Source of the DNA: DASWJQ01 sp964517315
Lineage (GTDB): Bacteria; Chloroflexota; Anaerolineae; Anaerolineales; E44-bin32
Direction of reading: 5' to 3'
Assembly (NCBI GenBank): GCA_964517315.1
Contig: CAZFCJ010000001.1
Coordinates: 1-64,000 of the forward strand
Length of the DNA stretch: 64,000 nucleotides
Both the position numbers and the translations under genes were made by a program. Of the stretch, positions 8,347-16,769 are shown in pieces (the first letter of the stretch is position 1; the number at the start of each line of letters is the position of its first letter). The notes beneath the pieces were generated by a model, which was not told where the DNA came from, did not search any database, and saw only the letters and a list, made by a program, of their open reading frames with translations.

Positions 8347-8883
8347 ATGGCAGCAATCAAACGGGTGGATCATATTGCGATCGTGGTGGACGACATCGGG
8401 GCCGCGCTGGAATTCTGGAGAGATTCTCTCGGCTTGGAGCTGACGCACGTCGAACATGTGCCGAACCAGGAATCGGTTGTGGCTTTCCTGCCGACCGGAG
8501 AAGCCGAGATTGAGCTGGTCAAACCAACGTCCGAAGACACCGGAGTGGCCAAGTACCTGCGAAAGCGCGGGCCCGGAATCCACCACATCTGCCTTGAGGT
8601 CCATGATCTTGAAAGCTGTCTGGACGAACTTCAATCCCGAGGAGTGCGCTTGATCAACCCCGAGCCCACGGCCGGAACGGGCGGAAGACGGGTCGCGTTT
8701 ATTCATCCCGAGAGCACACACGGTGTCCTGGTCGAGCTTTACGAGTTGTCCGAGCGAGAGCAGGAGGTGCGCCTCGTAACCGCCCGAGCTCTTACCGACC
8801 GAGTTGCAGAAAAAGGGCAGGCGGCTCGGGAAGCCGTGCTTGCCTTTTTGCGGGAGTTCGGAAGAGATAAAGAAAGGAGCTGA
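8347..8883 (+). CDS. VOC-family protein, methylmalonyl-CoA epimerase-like
   Basis: The first 135 residues match methylmalonyl-CoA epimerase: RVDHIAIVV supplies the first metal His, EIELVKP an acidic ligand, GIHHICLEV a second His and VLVELYEL the final Glu. This metal set is typical of the epimerase in the vicinal oxygen chelate superfamily, which interconverts the 2R and 2S forms. The protein has 178 residues, about 40 more than the usual length. The extra part is a charged helical tail ending in REFGRDKERS. It is the last gene of the + strand catabolic cluster and has GAGGAAGG just upstream. No methylmalonyl-CoA mutase is in the window, so a different substrate is possible. Confidence 0.82.
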   Translation: MAAIKRVDHIAIVVDDIGAALEFWRDSLGLELTHVEHVPNQESVVAFLPTGEAEIELVKPTSEDTGVAKYLRKRGPGIHHICLEVHDLESCLDELQSRGVRLINPEPTAGTGGRRVAFIHPESTHGVLVELYELSEREQEVRLVTARALTDRVAEKGQAAREAVLAFLREFGRDKERS

Positions 8884-9014
8884 ATCTCGCCCGAGCCAAG
8901 GCTCAGTCGAGCCCTCGAGGGGCGACGACGAACCTGCAATTCGCGCCAGCCGGGCTGTTTGAGGCTCGCGGCGCTCCTACGTCGACCACAGCGACGTCCG
9001 CCTCCGTCTTCCCT

Positions 9015-10160
9015 TCAGTGATATCTCTCGAGGATATCGATCACAGAAGAAACCTCGTCCTGGGTCAGGTACGGGTGAACGGGAAGCGCGATGTGATGGT
9101 CCGCGACGTATTCGGCAACGGGAAACGAGCCAGCCTCGTAATCAAGATCGCTGTGAATGGGCAACAAATGTAAGGCTGGATCAAAGTACACTTTTGCTGG
9201 TAGACCGCTGGATTTCAACTCATGCAGCAGACTGTCCCGCTCCTTGACGAAAATTGGATACGCTTTGCGGCTTGGTTCGCTCCCGTTTGGGACGTGCGTG
9301 CGGCGGATACCTAGTCGATCACAAGCCTCATCATAAAGCGATGCGATCTCCCGCCTGCGCGCAAGCCACCCGTCGAGCTTCTGCAGTTTGACGCGCAGCG
9401 CAGCCGCCAGCAGGCCGCTCAACTGAGCGTTGTATCCAGGGATCTTTCGTACTCCGGGGCGGTCAAGTACACTCGGGAGTCGTTCAAGCGGACCATGCCC
9501 AGCGAGTTGGCGGGCTCGTCCTGCGACCTCGGGGCTATCCGTGACGACCATCCCGCCCCAACCCACACTTCCGATCACTTTGCTCGGAGCGAAGCTGAAA
9601 GCACCGACGTGACCAAGACTTCCCGCGGGTCGGTCGTGGTATCGGGCACCTACGGCCAATGTGGCGTCCTCCACGATCTTCAGATCATGCTCCTGAGCCA
9701 AACTCTTCACTTCGTCCATGTTGGCCGCTAGGCCGAACATATGGACCGGGATGACCGCTCGCGTCTTCGGTCCGATGTTCGCATGAAGATCGGACGGATC
9801 CATCGCGAGCGTCTCGGCGTCCACATCGACGAGCCGAACGCGCGCTCCGATCAGGGAGATCGCGGAGGTCGTCGAGGTACATGTATAGGCCGGCGCAATG
9901 ACTTCATCGCCGGCGCCGACTCCCAGAGCCTGCAGGCCGATCACGAGGGCCATTGTGCCGGAGGCGGTGCCGACGGCGAAGTCGACCTCGCACAGGTCGG
10001 CGAATTCACGTTCAAAAGCGGCTGTGACCTCGTCCTCCTTGTAATGTCCGGATTCGAGAACATGGGAGATGGCCGCGTTGATTTCATCTCTTAGCGCGAA
10101 GTACTCGCGCTGGAGGAGACTGAGGTTCTCCGCCTGCAGGGTGCGAACGGGTTCGGTCAT
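9015..10160 (-). CDS. DegT/DnrJ/EryC1/StrS family aminotransferase
   Basis: This 381-residue protein has the pattern of PLP-dependent sugar aminotransferases: GTASGTMALVIGLQALGVG for the phosphate-binding region, APAYTCTSTTSAI, VIPVHMFGLAANMDEV, IVEDATLAVGARY with the Asp that contacts the pyridine nitrogen, and FSFAPSKVIGSVGWGG with the Schiff-base Lys. Such enzymes transfer an amino group from glutamate or glutamine to a keto-sugar nucleotide. It is transcribed away from the glycan locus and separated from it by the cohesin/dockerin pair, but could still supply an amino sugar. An in-frame GTG at 10199 would add 13 residues, but ATG 10160 gives the usual N terminus. Confidence 0.9.
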   Translation of the reverse strand: MTEPVRTLQAENLSLLQREYFALRDEINAAISHVLESGHYKEDEVTAAFEREFADLCEVDFAVGTASGTMALVIGLQALGVGAGDEVIAPAYTCTSTTSAISLIGARVRLVDVDAETLAMDPSDLHANIGPKTRAVIPVHMFGLAANMDEVKSLAQEHDLKIVEDATLAVGARYHDRPAGSLGHVGAFSFAPSKVIGSVGWGGMVVTDSPEVAGRARQLAGHGPLERLPSVLDRPGVRKIPGYNAQLSGLLAAALRVKLQKLDGWLARRREIASLYDEACDRLGIRRTHVPNGSEPSRKAYPIFVKERDSLLHELKSSGLPAKVYFDPALHLLPIHSDLDYEAGSFPVAEYVADHHIALPVHPYLTQDEVSSVIDILERYH

Positions 10161-10257
10161 TCTCTGGTTCCCATATGATGAACGCTCTTCCTTTTCCACC
10201 CAACGGTAGCTCTAATGGCCTTGACAGTCAAACGAAGGGGGGATCCCTGAATGAAGC

Positions 10258-10275
10258 CGGGACGGTCACGTCCCG
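10258..10275 (-). terminator. Hairpin downstream of the cohesin gene
   Basis: CGGGACG (10258-10264) and CGTCCCG (10269-10275) form a perfect 7-bp stem with a 4-base loop. It lies 35 bases past the stop of the - strand cohesin gene and before the aminotransferase. There is no T tract on the - strand after the stem, so it may stabilise a 3' end or cause weak termination rather than act as a full intrinsic terminator. Confidence 0.4.
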
Positions 10276-10309
10276 TCAAGCCCCCAATCGTCAATTTCTG
10301 GGCGAAATT

Positions 10310-11440
10310 TCACCCCATGAACATCGATCTTATCGTGGCGAGAATCCCCAATAAGGCCATAATTTGAACGGCCACCAAAAACGCGAGGCCCAGTTCGCTG
10401 TCGAGAAATTCTCGCACCGCGGCCCACGACGCGTCGATATCCGGGGATATTGACAGAGAATTGTCACTGGATCCTGAGGCGGCGGTTAAAGGTTCGGCCT
10501 CGGCCGCGAGGGCGGTCCCGGTCTCCTGAACGGCAAGCTCGAACTCAAGGTCCGGGTTGTCCGAGGAATCCTGACCGGCGGACGTCTCGGTGGACGTGGA
10601 AACTCGAGCCTCATCCGCCTGTGGAGTTGGAGTTCCTTCGGCAGAGATGGGTGTCGAGGTTGGATCCGCCTCGGACGAGTCCGTGGCGGTCGCAGTAAGC
10701 GAAGTATCATCCGTTGTTGTCGGGGTCGGGCTGCTGCTTCCAGCGGTCGGCGTTGCCGTCTTGGACGGTGTGGACGTGGTGCTGGGTCGGGGTGTACTCG
10801 TCGGCGTTGGTGAGGCCGGGATGGGCGTGGACGATGGGAGGGGAGTCGCTGTTGAAGTGCTCGTCGCTGGAGGGCTCTCAACGGTAAGAGAACCGGAGTT
10901 CGTTGACAGCGACACATTCGATCCATCCGGCGATGTAGCGGACGCGTTGCTGAGGGGTAGGCTCACCGTCCCTGGGCTCGCCGTTGTCTTGATATCGAAG
11001 ACGATGAACGCCACCACGCCGTCGCCAATGGAGTTTTGATTGACTCCGAAGACGATGACGCGCACCGTTCCCGACGAGGGGGTCGAGCTGGACACGTCTT
11101 TGTCAGCATCGATAGCTTCCGGTCCGTCTCTGACTTCCCGCAACACAAGTCTTGAGGTATCGAAAGCCATGTCGAAGTTCAGGCCGGAGACATCTGTGCC
11201 TTGACTCGAATCCAGACTAACCGGGATCGAGATAGCTGTGTCCCCCGGTTCACCCGAACCGCTTCCGGCCGCAAGCGTCGCGCTGCCGTCCGCGAATGAC
11301 ATTCCCGGAATCCAGGAGATCATACCCACCAGCAACAGGCCAATCGCCGCTCTTCGAATCACAGCTGGCCGCCTGCGCTTGAATCCGGTGCCCCTTTGCT
11401 TTAAAGAGCTGAAGATCCAAATCAAAGGATTTCCGGTCAC
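10310..11440 (-). CDS. Membrane-anchored cohesin-domain protein
   Basis: The 376-residue protein begins with a basic, then hydrophobic signal segment (RRAAIGLLLVGMISW, with likely cleavage near SFA). A cohesin-like beta domain of about 135 residues follows (PGDTAISIPVSLDSSQG, FDMAFDTSRLVLREV, GVVAFIVFDIK). Next comes a Ser/Thr/Pro-rich linker of about 130 residues, and a C-terminal membrane helix ends close to the terminus (LGLAFLVAVQIMALLGILA). The start is GTG 11440, just after the TGA of the dockerin gene (11442-11444), so translation is probably coupled. Cohesins bind dockerins in a calcium-dependent way. The upstream neighbour carries a dockerin, so this protein probably anchors it on the outer face of the membrane. 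An upstream in-frame start at 11506 would overlap the neighbour and is not needed. Confidence 0.8.
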   Translation of the reverse strand: MTGNPLIWIFSSLKQRGTGFKRRRPAVIRRAAIGLLLVGMISWIPGMSFADGSATLAAGSGSGEPGDTAISIPVSLDSSQGTDVSGLNFDMAFDTSRLVLREVRDGPEAIDADKDVSSSTPSSGTVRVIVFGVNQNSIGDGVVAFIVFDIKTTASPGTVSLPLSNASATSPDGSNVSLSTNSGSLTVESPPATSTSTATPLPSSTPIPASPTPTSTPRPSTTSTPSKTATPTAGSSSPTPTTTDDTSLTATATDSSEADPTSTPISAEGTPTPQADEARVSTSTETSAGQDSSDNPDLEFELAVQETGTALAAEAEPLTAASGSSDNSLSISPDIDASWAAVREFLDSELGLAFLVAVQIMALLGILATIRSMFMG

Positions 11441-11441
11441 G

Positions 11442-13268
11442 TCATCCAACTCCCAGGACGGTGTTGACGATGATCTGCACGTCGAGGACGTCCACGGTGT
11501 TGTCACCGTTCACGTCTGAGCGGCTGACAATACCGGGGTCTGTTTCAGTTCCGAGAACGACGTTGACGCAAAGCTGTACGTCGAGCACATCGACTACGCC
11601 ATCCAGGTTCAGGTCGCCGACCAGGGAATCCAACGGTCCGGTTCGGCGGATGGACACCGCGAGCTCGCTCCCGATCGATGCAGGTGTGAGCCAAGTCTGG
11701 TCGCCCGAATCTACGGCTATGTCAGTTTGACGCACGGTCGCGCCGCTGGGGATGTCGAGCCAAGTGAATTCGTACATACCCGGAGTTAGGTTCCTCAGGC
11801 CCATGTTTCCTGATCGATTGGATGAGTAGGCCATGTAGCTTGCTCCTGGATCGGCGAGGACATAATCGGTCGCTCCATAGGCCAGATCGTCGCGCGGGGA
11901 CATGTCTGGAAAGTCGGTTGCTTCCATGAAGGAAACCAATCGACCGCAGTCCTCGAGATCCTCCGCAGGAGTGTTCGCGATGTCCCAACGCAGGTGCATG
12001 ATGTAGGCGCCGCCCATAGCCGCGGCCCAACTTCGCCGACGGGCTTCGGCCCCGAACGCGTCCGGGTGGCCCTCGGCCATATTGAGGTTGTAGCGTCCGT
12101 TGGCGGCCTCCCAGGCCCTCACCATGGCGTCGTGAAATCCGGCTGCATCATCGCTTGTGTACTGAACGGCAAACTGATCGATGTTCGTGTCGTTCTCGAA
12201 TTCGCCAAAATTCAGGCCGTTTCTCTTGTGAACAGATATCGGGTGGTCGTTGTCGTCGGCCGCGCGGATTTCGGCTGCGATGTTGGAGACGCGGGTCGAA
12301 CTGTACCGCTCCGAATATTCTTCCGCCACGACCCAGATGAGATGCTGCTTGTCCTCAAAGGCGTTCACAAGTCCTTGAATGAAAGCCCGTTCATCTGCGC
12401 CGACGGCATCGCCGGTGTTCCAAATGCGGCTGCTGTCGTCGTAGAAGAAGAAAAAGATCATGATTCCATTCTGATCCATTTCATCGAACCACAGATCCCA
12501 TTGCGCCAGGATGTCCTGATCGAGGCCCTTGGAGGGATCCGAATCGACGAAGGGGTTTTGGGTTGGGTCTCCATCGCCGCCGTGCGAACGAACGGCCATG
12601 AGGTATATGCTGTTCGCCCCGGTTCCGCTGACCTTCTCAATCAGGGACATCTGATCACCGCTGCGGGTGCCGTCGGCGCTGCGAGTTCCACGGTAGAGAA
12701 AGCCCTCCGGATCCCCCGGCCCACACATGAAGAAAGGCCCACCCCCCTTGTACCTGAACCAGCTCGGATTGTCGGGATCGACGATCACTTGTCCGGTCGC
12801 GGGCGCGTAGGACCTTGTGTTGGCGGCATCGACAACGGCGTCAGCTACGTCAAATGGAAACCGAGGCAAAGCCGCCGTGCCCCGACCTCTTCCCTTATTG
12901 ACGGCAGTGGCGTCGAGCCCACCAGGAACCAACCGTAGGGGCCCTGGAGCCTGCGAGGTACCCGCCGTTCGTTCCTCTCCTAATGAGAGATCTGGAGAGG
13001 CCCTCGCGGCACCCCATCCGTAGATCTGATCGTGTACCGTCTCCTCCGGACTTGGCCGAGCCGAGGCGTGGGTGCCTAAGACGAGCAGCTGGCCGAGTAT
13101 CAAGATCATCGCGGTGACCCGGAGAGTCCTCGGCCAGAGATTTCGTTCAGATCTATTGATGATCTGGATATGGGTCGGCTTATTTTGCTCTTGGCGAGAC
13201 ATTTCCATTAACTGCGACTTTAGGCGCTGCAAACCAGGCCAATCATCGTCCTCTTTCTGACTTTCCAT
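11442..13268 (-). CDS. Secreted TIM-barrel glycoside-hydrolase-like protein with C-terminal dockerin
   Basis: The 608-residue protein has an N-terminal signal helix (TLRVTAMILILGQLLVLG, about residues 48-65). A DUF4038/apiosidase-like TIM-barrel region follows at about 150-460: PSWFRYKGGGPFFMCGPG, the LIWVVAEEY strand with a candidate acid/base Glu, and NLNMAEGHPDAFG with a candidate nucleophile Glu. A small beta domain comes next, and a type I dockerin occupies the last 65 residues. The dockerin has two calcium-loop repeats, GDLNLDGVVDVLDVQ and SDVNGDNTVDVLDVQ. The catalytic assignment is inferred from fold pattern only. The next gene encodes a membrane cohesin, so this hydrolase is probably displayed on the cell surface. 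The first Met is used; a Met at residue 21 is also possible. Confidence 0.8.
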   Translation of the reverse strand: MESQKEDDDWPGLQRLKSQLMEMSRQEQNKPTHIQIINRSERNLWPRTLRVTAMILILGQLLVLGTHASARPSPEETVHDQIYGWGAARASPDLSLGEERTAGTSQAPGPLRLVPGGLDATAVNKGRGRGTAALPRFPFDVADAVVDAANTRSYAPATGQVIVDPDNPSWFRYKGGGPFFMCGPGDPEGFLYRGTRSADGTRSGDQMSLIEKVSGTGANSIYLMAVRSHGGDGDPTQNPFVDSDPSKGLDQDILAQWDLWFDEMDQNGIMIFFFFYDDSSRIWNTGDAVGADERAFIQGLVNAFEDKQHLIWVVAEEYSERYSSTRVSNIAAEIRAADDNDHPISVHKRNGLNFGEFENDTNIDQFAVQYTSDDAAGFHDAMVRAWEAANGRYNLNMAEGHPDAFGAEARRRSWAAAMGGAYIMHLRWDIANTPAEDLEDCGRLVSFMEATDFPDMSPRDDLAYGATDYVLADPGASYMAYSSNRSGNMGLRNLTPGMYEFTWLDIPSGATVRQTDIAVDSGDQTWLTPASIGSELAVSIRRTGPLDSLVGDLNLDGVVDVLDVQLCVNVVLGTETDPGIVSRSDVNGDNTVDVLDVQIIVNTVLGVG

Positions 13269-13964
13269 TTGGCTTTGCGAAGAGGGAAACCGTCGCCTCT
13301 CAGCTTATCTGCCGGATATGGGTGGAAGCTCAGCCATGTCTGGGCTTGGACCCTTACTGTCAGATCAGCCTGGCGTTGAGCGGCCTATATACCCGACGTA
13401 GCGACCGATTTTCTCCGAAGGTGAATTTTAGTCTATCTCCAGCCACGCTAGCGTACAACATGGTTAGGATTCTTGAAAGCGGCTCGATAGTACTGGTGGA
13501 CGCTAGCCGGGTCGGGAAGTGTAAGGATCAGCTGGAGTGTGGTTCGGGTCGGAGCGAATGTGGTGCAGGGGCCGTCGATCTTCACTGGAAGCGGATGCCG
13601 ATCTTACGACCGACCGGATCCAACCAGTTTCCGATGAAGATGCAAGATTTCGTGGACAATCCAACCTCTCACTGATAGGATAATAAAGAACGGCACATGA
13701 AAAATTACGGGGGATCTCTGATTTCATAGTAGACTTTCCGCACTGCCGGGGCGAGTCATTCGCCATACCTCGCGGCTGGGTGATCCGGGGGCATCTGACG
13801 AGGGTGCATGGAGGTAACTTGAGATGATTTGCACAACGGTGCCGAATGACCGCACGGCCTGAACAAACCATAGAAATCAGTTCCCACAAATAGCAAATCT
13901 CATCCTCGACCGGAACACTCTGGTGACTGTCGCTGACGCCGTTTGGTAGTGGAGTCAAAGCCCA
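13269..13964. other. Divergent intergenic region
   Basis: About 700 bases separate the - strand dockerin gene from the + strand response regulator. It should hold promoters for both. A weak candidate for the - strand gene is TTGTAC (13453-13458 as read on the - strand) and TAGACT (13430-13435) with a 17-base spacer; each matches consensus only partly. No convincing reading frame, tRNA or riboswitch was recognised. Confidence 0.4.
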
Positions 13965-14642
13965 GTGGTTGAGTCCGAAATTTCCGTGTTGATCGCAGAC
14001 GATGACAGATTGGTCGGGGAGTCGGTCTCCCTTTGTCTGGAGCAGGCTGGCATCAGCGTGCTCGGCCTGGCAACCAGCGGCTATGAAGCTCTTGAAACGG
14101 CATTTTCGATGAGGCCCGATGTCCTGTTGCTGGACTTTCGCATGCCGGGACCCGATGCGAGCCATATTTTAGCGGCAATTCGACGCCGGGATCCCCGAAT
14201 GAAGGTGATTGTCTTCTCGGCCTGGAATCGGCCCGAGTATCTAGCGAAAGCGATTGTCCATCGCGCCGATGGCTATTTAACAAAAGAGATCGGTTTGGAC
14301 ACACTGGTGCAAACGATCCGTCACGTTGCGGCGACGAGAATGGAATACAGTCAGGGAACGATTGAAGCGGCGATTGACGTCCTCCGCGAAACAGGTTCGG
14401 CTGAGCATGTTGAGTCTCAAATTGCAAGTCTATGGCGGAGTGAGTTCACACCTCAGGAACTGAGAATCCTCACGCTCATGGCAGAGGGGTTGAACAATCG
14501 TGAGATTAGCGCGCTTATTAATCTAAAACCCAATACGGTGAAAACTCATATTCGCAACGTACTGCAGAAGCTCGAGGTGGACGATCGGACCAACGCGGCA
14601 GTCTGGGCGATTCGTCATGGCATATCCACCGATCTGCGGTGA
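13965..14642 (+). CDS. Response regulator, NarL/LuxR family
   Basis: The 225-residue protein has a receiver domain at 1-125 with acidic pair D12/D13, phospho-acceptor D57 (VLLLDFRMP) and K107 (YLTKEIG). A LuxR-type helix-turn-helix follows at about 160-220 (FTPQELRILTLMAEGLNNREI and NTVKTHIRNVLQKL). The conserved Thr/Ser switch position is S85. Such regulators bind DNA as dimers once phosphorylated. The gene starts at GTG 13965. A second regulator of the same type follows after 90 bases, and no histidine kinase is visible, so the partner kinase must be elsewhere. Position suggests control of the cohesin/dockerin pair or of the glycan locus, but this is only inference. Confidence 0.92.
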   Translation: MVESEISVLIADDDRLVGESVSLCLEQAGISVLGLATSGYEALETAFSMRPDVLLLDFRMPGPDASHILAAIRRRDPRMKVIVFSAWNRPEYLAKAIVHRADGYLTKEIGLDTLVQTIRHVAATRMEYSQGTIEAAIDVLRETGSAEHVESQIASLWRSEFTPQELRILTLMAEGLNNREISALINLKPNTVKTHIRNVLQKLEVDDRTNAAVWAIRHGISTDLR

Positions 14643-14735
14643 TCCGTTGTGCCGGCTGGCCGAATCTATGGAGGGCCTGGCCGCTGGCGCTCTCTCGTGT
14701 CCGAAGGATCGTGTTCTAAAGGTGTTCGGGATCCG

Positions 14736-15401
14736 ATGACACTCGAGCCAATCCGGGTATTGATCGCCGACGACCATGAGATCATCTGCGAGGCGCTAAC
14801 GCTCTGCTTGGAGAGAGAGCACGATATCGTCGTGATCGGTACGGCCAAGGACGGTCGTGAAACCTTGCGGCGAACTTTTGAGGAAACACCGGACGTCATC
14901 CTCTTGGACCTCCGTTTGCCGGAATTGGACGGACTCCAGGTGCTGTCCGCGCTGCAGTCCTCGAGCTCGCGTCCCGCGATTCTCATCATGACCGCACATC
15001 CGGACGAACAGGACATGTACGAAGCGTTGACCCTTGGGGCCGCGGGGTTCCTGACAAAGGATATCGGGTTGCGGCTTATCCCCGATGTGATTCGGACCGC
15101 GTTGACGGGGAAAAGTGTCGTTGTAAGCTCGACCTTCCCTGACAGGATCGAGCGGTGGTCTCATACCGATGCCGGTCAGCGTCTCCATCGGGGTGAGGCC
15201 GTCGAGCTCACGGACGAGCAATTAAGGATCTTGGCTCTGCTTGCGAAGGGCTTAACCAACGATGAGATAGGTAGCAGGTTATCCATCAGCGTGCGCGCGG
15301 TAAAGACGAGGCTCTCGGCCCTTTATCGGAAGATTGGAGTCCGGCACAGAACCGAGGCCGTGATTTGGGCCGAGGAGCAAGGCTTCGTGCCGGAAAGTTA
15401 G
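14736..15401 (+). CDS. Response regulator, NarL/LuxR family
   Basis: The 221-residue product resembles the preceding gene throughout. The receiver domain has D12/D13, D58 (VILLDLRLPELDG), T86 (IMTAHPDEQ) and K108 (FLTKDIG). The LuxR helix-turn-helix includes LTDEQLRILALLAKGLTNDEI and SVRAVKTRLSALYRKIG. The likely start is ATG 14736; an in-frame GTG at 14649 would add 29 residues without similarity to receivers. The two regulators look like an old tandem duplication that has diverged. The output helix differs from its neighbour (AVKTRLSALYRK against TVKTHIRNVLQK), so they may bind different sites. No kinase is encoded in the window. Confidence 0.92.
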   Translation: MTLEPIRVLIADDHEIICEALTLCLEREHDIVVIGTAKDGRETLRRTFEETPDVILLDLRLPELDGLQVLSALQSSSSRPAILIMTAHPDEQDMYEALTLGAAGFLTKDIGLRLIPDVIRTALTGKSVVVSSTFPDRIERWSHTDAGQRLHRGEAVELTDEQLRILALLAKGLTNDEIGSRLSISVRAVKTRLSALYRKIGVRHRTEAVIWAEEQGFVPES

Positions 15402-15930
15402 CCGCGAAGAGAGCCGATCATCCCTCTAGGATTCTAACCAGCCCCTCACCTGATCAGCGGTTTCCTTCACCCAAAGGCGGAGATCCCCCTCTGCGGGTCC
15501 GTTGCGGGCCGTTTTCGTCCTCTTGGCCGCATATAAATCATCCTCTTGGGTGATGCAGGCGTACCCGATCCCCATAACAATGGTCGTTGGAAGTGACCGG
15601 AGGGCGAGTTCGCCGACCATCGCGAGATCGAATCTAGTGATTTGGAGTCGACTAGGCTCCCAAACGGTCGGCGTCCTGCACAGGACACTTGTCCCTTTTC
15701 AAAAAATGAATCGGGGGAGATAAATCCTCCAGCACCTGCCAAGAAGAGGTGCCCTTGGGATGGCTTTCGATGAACCACCTGGGCCCCGGCACTTGGCATC
15801 ACTGCGGGCTCCGGCATCCGCAGGCACGGGAGAGGTTTGTGGGGCTCTCGGATTGGTGAATTTAACACTGTCGCTGTGCGTGCCTGTTCCAGGCGCGAAG
15901 GGATAAGCACGCGGAAGAGTGGAGGTTGCG
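15402..15930. other. Leader region before the zinc-ribbon/antiterminator pair
   Basis: About 530 bases without a convincing gene lie upstream of the glycan locus and probably carry its promoter and leader. Two overlapping hairpins are seen at 15673-15694 (listed separately). A further hairpin, CTGCGG (15802-15807) with CCGCAG (15818-15823), has a 10-base loop. Reverse-strand reading frames across this region run through several real genes and are not coding. No clear sigma-70 promoter could be fixed. Confidence 0.45.
15673..15699 (+). promoter_or_regulatory. Mutually exclusive hairpins, possible attenuator
   Basis: GTCCT (15673-15677) can pair with AGGAC (15682-15686). Alternatively GGAC (15683-15686) can pair with GTCC (15691-15694), followed by CTTTT (15695-15699). 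The two structures share the GGAC arm, so only one can form. The second resembles a weak intrinsic terminator. It lies upstream of a NusG/RfaH-like gene, which makes attenuation plausible, but the stems are only 4-5 bp. Confidence 0.25.
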
Positions 15931-16152
15931 GTGGCAACGAGCCCACGAGTGAAGAAACCCCGTCACTTCCACGACCTCTGCCCTCTGTGTGGCGGGGCGA
16001 AGTTCGCAAGTATGGAGGAGGAGAATGTGGCCACCTGGTTGAATTACACGTGCTCCCAATGCGGGCTGACCTGTGAGGTCCAGATTGGCCCCGAAACCCC
16101 CATCTTGGCTGAACGCCTGGCGGAGTGGAGTTCTCTGTTTCCGGATGACTGA
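15931..16152 (+). CDS. Small zinc-ribbon protein
   Basis: This 73-residue protein has two CxxC knuckles, CPLC near residue 19 and CSQC near residue 45, separated by about 25 residues. This is the spacing of a small zinc ribbon. GTG 15931 is preferred because GGAGG (15921-15925) is 5 bases upstream; an in-frame GTG at 15919 lacks a site. The stop overlaps the next gene, a NusG/RfaH-like antiterminator, by 8 bases, so the two are translationally coupled. Zinc ribbons can bind nucleic acid or protein, but no specific function is recognised. Confidence 0.7.
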   Translation: MATSPRVKKPRHFHDLCPLCGGAKFASMEEENVATWLNYTCSQCGLTCEVQIGPETPILAERLAEWSSLFPDD

Positions 16153-16684
16153 CCTCCATGATGAATTGGCATGGTATGCGCTCCGCAGCAAGCCGAACAA
16201 GGAGCGCTTGCTGTGGAAACAGGTGCGGGCGCGTGACTTCGAGATCTACTATCCGAGGATTTTCGTGGATCCTGTCGATCCGCGCTCCCGCAAGATCCGA
16301 CCATTCTTTCCGGGGTACATGTTTGTCCGCGCCGACCTGAGCAGAGTCGGTCCTTCGACCTTCAACTATATGCCGTATTCGATCGGGTTGGTTTCGTTCG
16401 GTGGCAGGGCCGCTTCCATTCAGTCCGAAGTGATCGAAGCCATTCGGCGGCAAATCGGCGATGTCACCAGGGCCGAAGACACGCGCGCAGATCGTTTCAA
16501 GAAGGGCGATCGAGTGACCGTGACGGAGGGCCCGTTTGAAGGCTACGAGGGGCTGTTCGACAAGAGCCTGAGCGGCAGCCACCGAGTGCGAATCTTGCTC
16601 GAGCTTCTTAGTGGTCGAAGTGTGGCGACAGAGCTTGACGCCCGCCATCTCGAGCATTCTAACAGGGACGGTCAGCAAAAGTAA
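16145..16684 (+). CDS. NusG-paralogue transcription antiterminator (RfaH/UpxY/LoaP-like)
   Basis: The 179-residue protein has a NusG N-terminal domain (LAWYALRSKPNKERLLWKQV, FFPGYMFVRADL) and a KOW domain (FKKGDRVTVTEGPFEGYEGLF). It lacks the features of housekeeping NusG and sits at the head of a polysaccharide locus, which is where RfaH, UpxY and LoaP family members are found. These bind paused RNA polymerase and allow it to read through long operons. The locus downstream runs + strand for more than 45 kb, so such a factor would be useful. ATG 16145 overlaps the end of the zinc-ribbon gene. Confidence 0.85.
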   Translation: MTDLHDELAWYALRSKPNKERLLWKQVRARDFEIYYPRIFVDPVDPRSRKIRPFFPGYMFVRADLSRVGPSTFNYMPYSIGLVSFGGRAASIQSEVIEAIRRQIGDVTRAEDTRADRFKKGDRVTVTEGPFEGYEGLFDKSLSGSHRVRILLELLSGRSVATELDARHLEHSNRDGQQK

Positions 16685-16769
16685 TCGCGGCCTTGGAGGC
16701 GCGATCAAAACCTGAATACTTCACCGACGCAGCCACCAACTAAGATGTTGGAATGGCGGAGCGTGCCTA

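Noticed and set aside
8884..9014. Palindrome CCCTCGAGGG as a terminator between convergent genes
   Set aside because: It has no loop and no T tract on either strand; it may help termination but cannot be supported.
15467..16708. 413-codon open frame on the - strand
   Set aside because: It runs across the zinc-ribbon and NusG-like genes and through a non-coding leader, with no recognisable domain.
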